From: Aphanomyces cochlioides
Taxonomy: Eukaryota > Oomycota > Saprolegniomycetes > Saprolegniales > Verrucalvaceae
Length of the DNA: 64,000 bases
Assembly: GCA_019828595.1 (NCBI GenBank)
Contig: JAHQRK010000009.1
Coordinates: 310,001-374,000 of the forward strand
Direction: 5' to 3'
The translations under genes and the position numbers were made by a program. Positions 23,291-34,800 of the stretch are shown here, one piece after another. Position 1 is the stretch's first letter. Each line of letters starts with the position of its first letter. Under the pieces are notes generated by a model. The model did not search any database and was not told the DNA's origin. It worked only from the letters and a program-made list of their open reading frames with translations.

Positions 23291-24684
23291 TCATCTATCA
23301 GGGACCACAACAGTTGCGTCATCGATTTGAGTGTATTCTATTGCTTGATCTGAAAGTGCCACCGGTGGTTGACTCGTTTGAGCAGCATACAACGGCTTGC
23401 AGGCCGAACAGCAGCACCACAAAACTAAACTCGTTGCGACAACAATACCGACAATGATGGCAACAAACAACCAGATCAAGTCGTCAGTCAAGTCGGAATC
23501 GCTCGGAGGCTGTGTCGTGCGGATTGGATCTAAGTGGGGAGAGTTCGTCGACTCCAATGCATCTACGAGTACCAGAGAGTCACTGGTATTCTGTAGGTAC
23601 GCTCTCTCGCCGTAAAGACTGCTGCATGACACGGCGTCAAAGGTAATGCTCCCCACCAAGAATCCTGTTTGATTCATGGCGTTGAACGGCCCAAGCTTGT
23701 TGAGAACCGCCAGAGACGATCGCGAGATTTCAAAAGTTGTAATCGCGCATTCATTGCAATGACTAGTACGAATGGATGAGATGCCAAAAGTAGAGAGAGG
23801 GCTTCGTACAATAATGTCAGCGACGAGCTACAATCGACGAGCTACAGTCGACCTTGCTGATGCGACTAAGGGGATTGCCACCGAGGTATCTACAGCATGA
23901 ATGTCACGCAGGAAGTTGTCGATGGATCTACATCTTGCACACTTGGCTAAAGCTGGGATAAGAGCCTGAGAGAGACGTGATTTTGTTGCGGGCGAGGTGC
24001 CTATGAAGCAAATCATCACGAAGTCCAAGCTTTACAAGATGTTGGTGATCACAGGTTCCCGAGGGATTTCAGTCAGCAGGTTATCATGAAGCCATTTATG
24101 TCAAACCATGAGGACGACTCCAAGATAAGAAGGAAAGCTTACAGCTCCGACGTAGGCGATGGAAGTTTCGTCGGGCTTTGAGTGAGTACAAGTACAATTC
24201 GTTCAAAGCTGGAGGCCAGTGGGTCAAGTTCATGGCTTGCTCGAGATTGTAGGAACTCAGTCGACAGTTTTCAATCGCCGTGCAAGTTCAAGATAACAAA
24301 CCACTAGCAGTGTCGAGCGTGCAATGTGTTGAGACGATCAGGCAGCTTGAACGCCGGGCCAAACGTGAAAGCCACTGTGGAGGTTCGAATCTCTCTACGC
24401 CAGACGCCACATGACAGTCAGAATCCCAAGGAAAGAAAGTACGAGGCTGCCAAAGTGTACTGGGACATATCGCCAAGACGACTCACATTGGTGATCTTGA
24501 ATACGTTGGATGCTGTCGTGTTCCACACTTCACGGCAATTCTTATCGACAATGCAGGCCGTCGTGTGTGGAGAGCACAAGCCATTTTGCGTTGTATCGCC
24601 GGCAGTCAGCACGTTCACCGTCGAATTGGCATACCGACATGCAGATTCGCCTTTAACCATGCAACAGCAAGAGCGTTTGGGCAA
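23291..24684 (-). pseudogene. LRR receptor kinase family member lacking its kinase domain (copy A)
   Basis: Aligned to the intact copy at 25428-27733, this region has the cysteine cap (CRYANSTVNVLTAGDTTQNGLC, split here by no stop), several LRR exons (HLARNKITSLSGSYPSF), the juxtamembrane module ending TGFLVGSITFDAVSCSS, a membrane span (LIWLFVAIIVGIVVATSLVLW) and a short tail, then TAG where the kinase would begin. The signal peptide is shifted out of frame (LAQTLLLLHG is in another frame). At two positions where copy B has canonical splice sites, this copy has GC for GT (about 24322) and no AG acceptors. The first intron (24395-24442) is still normal. I call it a pseudogene; a decoy receptor is possible only if the lesions are bypassed. 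Confidence 0.75.
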
Positions 24685-25427
24685 GTTGACTTGTCGTCAT
24701 GAGCACTTGACTCGAAATGAGACTGCTGCTCGTCGTAATGGGATTGCATTCACTTTGTGGGTAAACTTGGGATAGTTTATCCCTCATCGAGTCGTTTCAA
24801 AGACGAGACTGACACACAGCCTCTGTCCATTTTGAGAGAATGGCGGCTGCTACGAACGTCACTTCCTCCCTTGAGACTCTTGGGACTCTAGGAGGACTCG
24901 GTTGCGCGGTAGAATATTTGACCTCAAGTAATGAAGAGTGGTTGGCGATGCGTTCGTTCAGCTGCCTTGTCGTGAAAAATGCAGTGGATTGACGGTGTTG
25001 AATCCTGTCTGATGCTTGGAAATCATCTCAATGACACAGTTATTCGTTGGATTGTGCTTGTTAACAATGCGCGATTGCTCATGCGCATTTAGAGAAATGA
25101 AGGAATGAATCAATAGCTTTTGCAGCAAAAGTGCTCGCAGGCCATGCCAGTGGACAAGCAAGAGAGCGACTTGGATAAACTCGTCGACGGGTCGAATGAT
25201 CCTGGGGTTAACGTCAGCCAAGTGTTGAGTCGAGAGGGTTGCGTCCGCCATGGCTAGGACGGTTATCTTGCACTCCTTGCTTCAGTTTGGATTCCTGACT
25301 TGCAGCGCCAACAACATAGAAAGCAGCAATCCCAGACGAACAGTCCGATGAATGATTCAGCTTTGGGTTCTTAGTGAAGACCAGAGAAGTTATTAAAACG
25401 AGCCAATGCTCTCGATGTATCATAAAG
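24685..25427. other. Intergenic between receptor copies A and B
   Basis: A minus-strand open frame of 97 codons (24958-25251) has no recognised domain. No splice-supported gene is visible; this is the 3' flank of copy B and the 5' flank of copy A. Confidence 0.4.
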
Positions 25428-27733
25428 TTAACCCAACATTTGGCGCAAGATGAGAACGATTTCGTTTGCTGTTGGTCGATGGGATGGATTTCGAGCCACG
25501 CATCGAAGAGCCACGTCCCGGATGTATTGCGGACACGACGAAGAGAACTTTGGCGTCAGCTTGCCTTGTATGACGAGAGCGACAATCGCAGAGTCTGTGA
25601 GGGGCAAACCAGTCTCGTCGCTCTTTTCATCAAGGAACGGAGTCGCATGGGAATCCAACTCGGACAAAACCATGCCTACAGTCTCAAGTAAGACTCAAAG
25701 TGTTTGTCTGGAGACGTACCAAACGAGTAAATATCAGCAGCCACAGTGTACTGACTGCCGCTCAGGACTTCAGGAGCCGTCCATCGCGGCGTTCCAATGC
25801 CAGCAGTCATCGCGTGGTCATTTTCGTCACGAGAGACTCCAAAGTCGGCAAGCTTGGCTCCTTTCTTCGAATCCAACAATACATTCTTCGACTTGATGTC
25901 TCGGTGGATAATCTGGATCGTGTGGAGATACGCCAAGGCTTCTGCAATACTCGATGCGACGCGGAGCTTGTCCGGCCATCCAAATGACATGGGGTTTGTC
26001 TTGGCGAGGAACTCTTTGAGATCGCATTGATCCATGAATTCGACGAGACATTGGACATCGGAAAGGTTTGTCCACGATACACCGATGAGTCGGACAATGT
26101 AGGCGCTTCTCAATCGTGAAAGTAGTTTGATTTCATCCACGAATGCCAATTGAGCTCGCAGGTCGTGTTGCTTGTGGACCACCAATTTCTTGATTGCCAC
26201 AGGCTGTTGTTGGTACTCTCCGAGCCAAACTTCGCCAGAAGCACCTTGGGCAAGGCGATGCATGTATGCAACATCGCGAGGCGCAATTTTCCACGAAGCA
26301 AGGTCGGCCATTGGATCGGGAACACCAACTGTAGCGTCGGGGTCCACGACTTGTGCATACGCCATGGCTTGAATAGGAATCGCCACAACCTGCTGCTGTG
26401 TTGTCGATTGTGATTTAGCTATCGACGAGCAGCAACAATAACATCCAAGGAAAATCAACACCACGAAAGCAATGCCAATCATAATCCAGAGTGTGCTCGA
26501 ACTGGACGACGACGAAGACGACGACGATGGCGTCGATCGTATCGGGTCTACATTAGAGAGTTTACTTGGGTTGGAGTTTGAGAGATTACCAGTGACGCAG
26601 ACGGGATATTGGTTTTGCAAGAGGCCTTGTTCACCGCCAATACTTTGGCATGACGTCGCGTTGAAGGAAATGCTGCGTACCAGGAATCCTGTTTCGTTGT
26701 CGGCATTGTACGGCCCAAGCTTATTGAGGACATCGAGCGAGGACCGTGGGATTTCAAATGTCGTAATGGCACATCCATCGCAATTGCTAAGCGAGTTGTG
26801 AGCTCCAAGCCAGTCGTTGGATATCCACTTACAATAAAATCAATGCCGAGCTGAAGTACACGTTTCTGATGCGAGCAATTGGATTGCCAGCCAAGTGTCT
26901 AAACGACAACGTCAGGAGGTCATGCTATTGTGAATGCGTACAATTTCTTAGCCTTGCTCATGCTTGAATAGTAACCCGAGAGCTGAGTAATGTTGTTGCG
27001 CGCTAGATGCCTAGCAAACATGTCAGAGTGGAGTTTAAGATGAAAAATCGTACAAGATCTTTGTGACCTCTGGGTATTGAGGCACATCAGTCAATAGGTT
27101 ATCGTTGAGCCATCTACGCAGAGCGACGGTGAGTACAACCGATGTTTCATGCGTGGAGACGTACAATTCGGACATGGGAGACGGCAATTTGGTGGGACTT
27201 CGATGCAGTTGATTCTTGCCCAAGTACAATTCATTGAGTTTTTCAGGCCATGTGATGTTTGGGAAGTTGTTATCCGTGAGTTGGCAATTTTCGAGCGCAC
27301 TATACAGCAAATGAGGCACGCCGGGGTGAAAAGACGACAACGCACAATGTATTGAGTCGATCGGGCAGCTTATACGATGGGTCAAACGTGAAAGGCTCGG
27401 TGCAATTTTGAATCTCCCTACATTCTCATCAGTCCACACCAATTCCAAAACACCAAGAACATACAAGGCAGCGAGTGCATACTGGGACATATCACCGAGA
27501 CGATTCACGTTCGTAAACTTGAACAAATTGGACGCCGTGGTGTTCCATACTTCATTGCATTTCTTGTCAACAATGCACGCTGTCGTGCTCGGCGAACAGA
27601 GCCCATTCTGCGTCGAGTCACCAGCAGTCAACACATTCACAGGCGCATTGGCGTAGCGGCAATTTGATTGTCCTTGCGTGGATTGCGCCCCAAGCAGCAG
27701 CAGCAGCAGCGTCAACCCAAGCAGTCTTGTCAT
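25428..27733 (-). CDS. LRR receptor-like protein kinase (copy B, apparently active)
   Basis: Eight exons, in transcript order 27733-27465, 27417-27346, 27299-27165, 27113-27054, 27010-26942, 26898-26833, 26786-25720 and 25675-25428, encode 661 residues. Introns are 43-51 nt, GT-AG, and most have phase 2, so each LRR exon (60-72 nt) is a swappable unit. Signal peptide (MTRLLGLTLLLLLLGAQSTQG), cysteine cap, leucine-rich repeats, a juxtamembrane module with CDGCAITTFEIP, a serine stretch, a membrane span near residues 321-342 and a kinase domain follow. The kinase has QGASGEVW, the lysine in VAIKKL, HRDIKSKN, DFG and APE, so it should be catalytic; it resembles tyrosine-kinase-like kinases. I chose ATG 27733 because it opens the signal peptide. 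Ligand and pathway are unknown. Confidence 0.88.
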
Positions 27734-28572
27734 CTTGTCGAAATGAAAAATGCAACAAATGTGCAAAATTTGAGTCTTTGGTGCGTTGACCAAATTTTCA
27801 TCGCTCAAAATATATCAATATTTCGTTCACATTTATCTCATTTGCAATAAAATTGCGTTTATATGGAGACTATTATGAACAATTCGCTCAAAATATCTAG
27901 TTCAAGGAAGTCATGTTGATGGAATGGTGGTCATTACAGAGTCGACCAACGTCGGTGATCTCGGGACTCCAGGAGGACAAGCATGGGCAGATTCAAGGCG
28001 TTGCTGTCCGTCAAAGGAAAGACTAGCGCCGGCCACGATGGCCTAGATCACTAGACGATGCTCGAAATGTCAAATTTAGTTGAATGTTTGCCAGGAAAAC
28101 ACTCGTCGGTGAGCTGTGGAGAGGCTGCTGCTTGGACCTGACAGTCGACCCGAGCAAACAAGAAGCATCTGTCGTGGCATTACACCTCCACTGCACTCTT
28201 CTCAAACAATGTCTGACTCATCAAGCACCCAACGAGAGATGGCCACAGCCATCTAGATTTCGTGGGTTCATCACTTTGCGCACGGGCTATCGCGCCTTGT
28301 TTCCACGGACACTAGTCCATTCGTGATGACTTCCCTTCTCCAGCCCAGCTTTTGCCTCGAATGAGGTCTTTGTTCAAACAAGCTGATGGTTTGTCCTTGC
28401 ATTTACCAAGAAGAACTTGATCATCATCACATCTTGCACATGTTTTTGCTTGGCGATGGGATTTTGATGATCTTAGATTGCCGATGATTCGGAGCTTGGC
28501 TGGCTGCTTGTGGAACTCACCCAAAGAGAGAGATGGTCGCACGGCCACAGCCATGCCAACAAGGTGAAAAGT
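27734..28572. other. Intergenic; holds a degenerate copy of pieces of the next gene
   Basis: Between about 28230 and 28490 the plus strand matches two separate parts of the receiver/TPR/cNMP gene. 28258-28325 resembles 28680-28760 (shared CTTTGCGCACGGGC), and 28355-28490 resembles 30657-30793 (shared GAGGTCTTTGTTCAAACAAG). Both are diverged and not open. The rest shows nothing supportable. Confidence 0.55.
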
Positions 28573-31500
28573 CTACTTGAACACGCCAGTCTTTTCGTCC
28601 GGGATGACGATGGACCCGCCGTTTGGTAAATGACGAAGTCGTTCCTGTTTACGAAGATATGAATGCATGAGACTGGAAGAGCACGACGTACTTTGCGCAC
28701 GGGCCACCTCGCCTTGTTGACTTGCACGGCTTCTTTGCCACGAATACTTGTCCATTCGACATGACTGTCATGCAACCGCTCAGCCTTCGCGGCGTCAACG
28801 TACAGTGGGGCGTTGGTCAGCACTGCCGAGAAGATTTCCTTGGCGAGGCTCATGGATTTCAGCTGATGCATATCAATGGCAAGTGCTTCCACCAACGTGG
28901 CGGCAATGATTGAGCTAGGACGGGCTTCAGAAAACAATTTGGCGCGGCTTCCGACGTACCATTGCGCCTTCTCGGGCACAGTTTTATAAGCAGACTCGCC
29001 AAAGAGTGCTGGGGGATACAAGTCATAGACGATCGTTGGGGGGCGTCGCTTTCGGCTTTTTGAAGGCTGATACGTCTTGGCAGTCTCTTCAGCTTGCGGG
29101 GGCGCACTGGGGAGCGGGGATGATGCACTCGTGTGGCAAAAATCCAACGGCCAGTTGGGGATTTCAAGGTAGTGGTGGTATGGCTTGACTTTGGCCATCG
29201 TCGTTTTGATCGCTTCTTCGTGGAGAGGGCTGTCGTCTTTCAAGGCGAACGACTGCTCAAAGCGGCAAATGCCTTTGTAGAGAATGTAGAGGCGCTTTGG
29301 ATATTCGTGCTGCTGGACGAGAACGTCGCCCTTGTGGAACCGCACAAGGATCGAATGGCTCACCAAGTGACCAAGTTCACTGTCTGTGAGGAGGCGGAAG
29401 ACGGCCGAGCGACGGCAGACCGAGAAACGACCGTGCTGCTCGATGAGCCACTGCGGCTCCAGAGTTTCCTTGAACGCTTCAGGCGTCAAGTACATGATTT
29501 CAGTCCTCTCGTCGGCTAAATACATCATGAGCGACGAAATCTTGACTCCAACGCAGCCTACATGGTGTTGTGAGCCCAGAGATGTCTGTCAAGGTACCAA
29601 AGACGTCGCCTGTGCGGATCCTGTGCGTACTCGACGACGCCATTGTGTCCATATCTTGGCCAGGGATGGTTAAATTCGCGTGGATGCTCAGTGTGCCTTG
29701 GATACAGATATAGAAAGCGTGGGGCGTCTCGTGGGCCAAGTAGAACGTCTCGCCCGTGCGCACCACAACATGCTCGAGGGCCTGAGCGATGTTCCTCACA
29801 ACCGAGTCTGGGAATCGCACAAAGAAATCAAATGAAAAGAGCCGCGCGGTGACGACATCCACCATGTCGGGCGTCCTTGTATGCGGCAAGGCTTGAAAGG
29901 CGGCTTTTTCATCACGGGCTTGGCAAAACAATGCGTCAAAGAGTCCACCGTTGAGTCCCGAGTCTTCGAGCATGCTGTCGAGCGACGTTGGCTTCATGTC
30001 ACGCTCGCGGGAGACTCGCGCTGGGTCCAGACTTGCATAGACGACGCGTGCTTCTTCATACCGACCCATCCGTCGGAGGATGAGAGCGTGGTTTCGAATG
30101 TAGTCGAATTGCGGTCCGCTGAACTCTTGGGCGGCAACAATAACTTCTAGCGCGGCGGCATCCTGGCCAAGTTTGAGCCAGCTCACGCTCTTGTTGAACA
30201 TGGCTTCATGGAATGTTGGATCGATGGCAAGAGCGGCATCAAAGTCCATGAGGGCCAAGCGGTAGTCGCCAAGGCGGTCGTGGAGTGCGCCGCGCATCAA
30301 CAGACACCACTTTGGTAGATGGTTTGGTTCGACTTTGAGCGACGCCGTGCACCAGTTGATCGCGGTCTCCCAATCTTCAGCGTCGTAGGCCAAGTACGCT
30401 CGGTTGATGCGCTTGAGGCCAGATTTTGAGTCGCACAGTGTCGATGGATCGACGACGATGCAATGAGCTAGGAGCGGCTCCTAGAAAGTTGTTGGGAATG
30501 CAACCCGATGAGGAGATGTACTTGGGGGACGGCATCGCGCGGGCCACGGGATACAATGCTGTAGTCATGTTGCTGAACGAGTGAAGCGACGGTGTGGGGC
30601 CTCGAGTACATGAACTCTACCGTGAGTTCATGTGACGGAGCAGGATGTTCGACGCGGATGAGGTCTTTGTTCAAACAAGTTGGTGGCTTGTCCTTGCGTT
30701 TGCCGAGCCCGAGGACGGAATGCTTGATCGTCATGACTTCTTGGACCTGTTGTTGCTTGGCGAGGTAATTTTGTCGATCTTGGATTTTCACGTCGAGGGC
30801 TGTCAAGGAAGCGGACGTGCCCAATGGTTCGAGCAACGTTGGAATTGATGCGGCGGCGGCTTGGGACAGCTCGCCCACTGTTGGCAGTCGACTCGACCGA
30901 CGAAAGCCATTTGCCGATCGAGGGTTCGCCTTGGGGCGATTTTGTTTGTGCGTCGGGGCTTCAACCGGCTTAGGTTTGATTTGCTGCCATTCCTGAGCAT
31001 CGGTCAACAGTCAGCGGCAAGATAGCGGCGCTTACTTCGTCTGCGGATGAAAACGACCGCATGATATCATGGAGACGATGCTGAAGGATCTCAGGGGGCA
31101 ATGTATCCTCGATGTAGCCACAAGCGCCAGCATCTAAACATGCCGCAACTAGCTCCTACAAATCAATTGTCGAGCAAGTGCTCATCCCCACCGACTAACC
31201 TCATGGCCAAGTGTAGTTCCGACAAAGAGGACGACGGGGGCCATGACGCGCTTGTCCAGGCAATCGCGGACGAGCTCGAGCGCTGTGTCGTTTCCAAAGC
31301 GAAGCCGCGCGAGGATAATATGAACATGCATCATGTGCACAACTTGGATCGCGTCCTTCTTGGTGCTCGCGACGGCCACTTTGAAACTCGTGGCGAGATG
31401 AACCGCGACATCGTCTCGTCTAGACATTGCCGTGACATCCAAAATTGCCGTGGCTTTGATACCTGATGCGATCCGAGTCGACAATGAGGATGCATTTAAA

Positions 31501-31737
31501 CCCGTAAGTCGAGACGGGATAGCCGCCATGCAGTGCCTTCGGAATAGCTTTCGCCCTCGCGACATTGCGCATGAAGAGCCTCGCCGTTGAGTTGACCGCC
31601 TTGTCAAAGACATGGTCGTGAGGGGCGTTGTGTGAGATGAGTGCCCTGTGAAGATCCACGTCGACAACATTGATGCCGAGGGCTTTCGCCGACGCGAGCA
31701 CTTTCGTGGCGCGGACTTTGTCAGCATCGACGCCCAT
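28573..31737 (-). CDS. Receiver-like domain, TPR and two cyclic-nucleotide-binding domains in one protein
   Basis: Seven exons, in transcript order 31737-31463, 31419-31200, 31155-31036, 30992-30522, 30480-29598, 29557-28692 and 28644-28573, give 968 residues with consistent phases; introns are 40-47 nt. About residues 85-210 fit a response-regulator receiver fold (CILIVDSDR ... IILARLRFG ... VVLFVGTT ... AGACGYIEDTLPPEIL), but alanine replaces the phosphorylated aspartate and the late lysine is missing. A basic linker leads to TPR repeats (INRAYLAYDAEDWETAINWC) and two cNMP-binding beta rolls; the second keeps FGESA and an ARPSSIIA box, close to the phosphate-binding cassette. The role is probably nucleotide-dependent signalling, but this is inference. 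The N terminus is uncertain: ATG 31737 is used, though coding-like sequence extends about nine codons upstream without an ATG. Confidence 0.8.
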
Positions 31738-31806
31738 GGGCAAAATGACACTCAGGCGTTTCAAGTGAAACCTTCGTCGAGAACAAAATTAATAAATTAA
31801 GTCGAA

Positions 31807-34800
31807 TTAGTTCGAAGCAACAAGAGTGAGAAAGGCTTCTACCTTGTCCAGAGATGCACAAGGCACAGCTTCAGTTTCCAGAGAAGTTGGCACCGCAACA
31901 TCGGCAGCAGTCTCCACTTCGACAGTGGACGATGTTTCGATATCTTGCACAGTTTCAGTGGCAGCAGGCTCCATAGCATCTTCGACTTCAGCTTCGACAG
32001 AGATTTCACCATTCAACTCGGCCACAGCTTCACCAAATTCCTTCAAGAAGTTGGCAACTTCGGCTTCATGGGCAGCACCGTCGTCAACAATGACTTCAGT
32101 GACTGGGGCGTCTTTGGCAAGGGCAACAGGCAAAGTTTCCAAGGGGGAAACCTCGATGCGTTCTTCAATGATTTCAGCTTGAGTGTTTTCAGCTTCGGCA
32201 ATAATGTCGACATCGGAAGAGGTCGCAACAACTTCGTCGACAGCAGCAATTCCAGGCTCTACTGGCGCAACGTGTTGGTCTTCCTTTGGAACAACGGGTT
32301 CATCAGCAGAAACATCTTCAGGGATTTCAAAGGATGGCAATTCAACTGAAGAAACGTTCGAGAATTCCTCAGGAGACACCACCAAGGAGGCAGACATGTC
32401 AAAGTTGGTGGTAGATTCAACCACTTCGACAGAGGCAAGGGTGGAAACTACTTCAGCAATGGGCTCAACGACGTCGACAGGTTCAGGGATGGCAATATCA
32501 GCAACGTAGAAAGGATTGACCGAAGTGCCCTCCTTGTAGCTCGATGCATTGCGGGCATCACAAGATGGGAATGACAGCACAACCTTCTCGACCACAGGCA
32601 CTTGGACCACAGTGGCAAGAGCGATGTCACTGGCAACAGTCACGTTGGAGTACACTTCATCTTCCCAAGTCTTCAAAGGGGAAAGCCACACATCATCCAC
32701 CGGCTTGACTTCAGTGACATTTGACCACATTTGTTCAAGTTCAGGCATCAAAGGAGACAACCACACAGGTTCAGCGGAGACACTTTCGAGGACGAATTCT
32801 TCGACAGTTTGGACGTTATCAAGAACGACATTCGACAAAGTTTGCTCGATTTCAGGCAGAGGAGTGTCAACTGCAGACTCTTCAACATTTTCAGGCGAAG
32901 CCACGTCCACGACGGCGTCTTCGATGGACTTCTTTTGAACTAGTTCGTGTTCACTCGGAGGGTTGACAACATCAGAAGTCGCGTTGACATCTGAGGGTTC
33001 CTCTAGCTCCGCAGTGCTTGAAAGCAAGATGTTTTCAACACGATCAACAACAACAGTTTCAGCGGACTTGGGTTCAAAGCGATTGAAAACATGGCGACCA
33101 GCAAACTTCACTCTTGGGGCTTTTACTGGAGTTTCCTTCACTGCGACCGAGACAAACGACTTGACGGTACAGCTTGGGTCAACCAATGTCTTCAGGGCAG
33201 ACGCAAGATTGTGAAGTGTCGACGTTGGTAACTCACTTTCTTGATGACCTGCAATCGAAGAAGCTTCAGTTTCTTCAGTCACATCAGCTACGTCGTTGAC
33301 AGCAACATAAACTTCGTCAGTGACGTCGTTGACGGCAGCATCAACTTCGTCAGCTGGTGTCACTTCTTGGGTGGATACTTCTTCATTCTCAACGAATTCA
33401 AGCTCCAAATCGGCCACAAGAGGTTGAGAAACCTCAGCGACGGCTTCGGACTCTTCCTCTGGAAGGGAAGATGCATTGCGAATAGGGGCAATCACTTTGA
33501 AAGTCAGGTCAGATTCGGCTGACAAAGACACTTCGACAAGTTCGATTACTGCTTCCGCGGCAACCACTTCTTTTTCAACTGGCGACTCAATTTCGATGTC
33601 AACTTCTTCTGTTTGTTCCTGTTCTTCAGGAATTTCAGCAGAAGTCGCTTCATCGATTTCATCAAGAGCAGTTTCTTCGGCTTTCTCATCGACATGCGCA
33701 ACTTCTTCTGTGGCCTTATCCACTTCTTCAGATTTGCTTTCTGGGCTAGTCTCGATAGAACCCACCATCTTGTTCTCTAAGGCTTCCGTAATGACTTCAG
33801 AAAGCGGCTCACTAGGGACAGGCTTCTTCTCGGTGTTCTTGTGCAACTGCATCAACAAGGCAATTTGCGACTTCACGTCGGGCTTAGCATAAGACACCTC
33901 AGCTTTAACTGGTTCAGCAAGAGAATCAGCGGCTTGAGTCGTTGGTTCTTCAGGTGCGATTTCCAAAGGTTCATCTTCCGCATGATCAACTTCGTCAGGA
34001 TGTGACACAGGCTCCGTTGTTTTGGGCTCAACGACAGCAGGGATTTCAGCTTGGACAACCTTCTCCCATTTTTCAACCACGACAGGTTGCATGTCAAGTT
34101 GGATTTGTTTCATTTTCTCCAACAAAATATCCATGTCCAAGGAAGGTTGCTGTTGAGCAGCCACAGGCTGACGAGATTCAGTGGATAGTAAAACTTGTCC
34201 AGCACCAAGACCAAAGGCAAACAAAGTTGCACCAACAAGCGCAGAGCGGGCCGAGATGAAAAAAGAGTTAAGTTGAGCACGGTTCACCTTGGACTCTACA
34301 GCTCTATTGTTTTGAATAGGAGCACGAGTCACCTGGTTTTCGTCCATTTTCAGTGTGTTGCTGCGACGAATCGGCTGGAGAGCTGGAGTATCATCGTTCA
34401 ACACAGTGGTGTTCTGTGACTTCAACGCAGCAAGGATTTCACTGTGATATTGAGAGAGCTGGTCCAAGACGAGCTGGACTGATTGATCGCCGCCAGCAGG
34501 CAAGGACCCTTGGTTCAATCCAGATTTCGAAAGATCTTTCAATTGCTCCACAATCAAGTGCTGGGTGTGCTCTGAACGGGTAATGAAAGAATTCATGGCC
34601 AAGGACATATAGTTGACGTTGCGACCAGTTTCATCTTCCTTCTTCGATTGAAGAGCGACAAGTTGGCGTGTTAATTCCTTCACTACATCTTGAAGGGTAG
34701 ACTTTTCACGCTCAAGGCGGCTGTTGATTTCGATTTGCCGCTCCAACAGATCACACTTCAAACTGTGTTCCAATTGAAGTTCCTTCAAGACCTTCTCCAT

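Noticed and set aside
31036..31062. ATG at 31062 as the start of a separate TPR/cNMP gene
   Set aside because: The exon extends in frame through 31155 and splices to the receiver-like exons in phase, so the ATG is internal.
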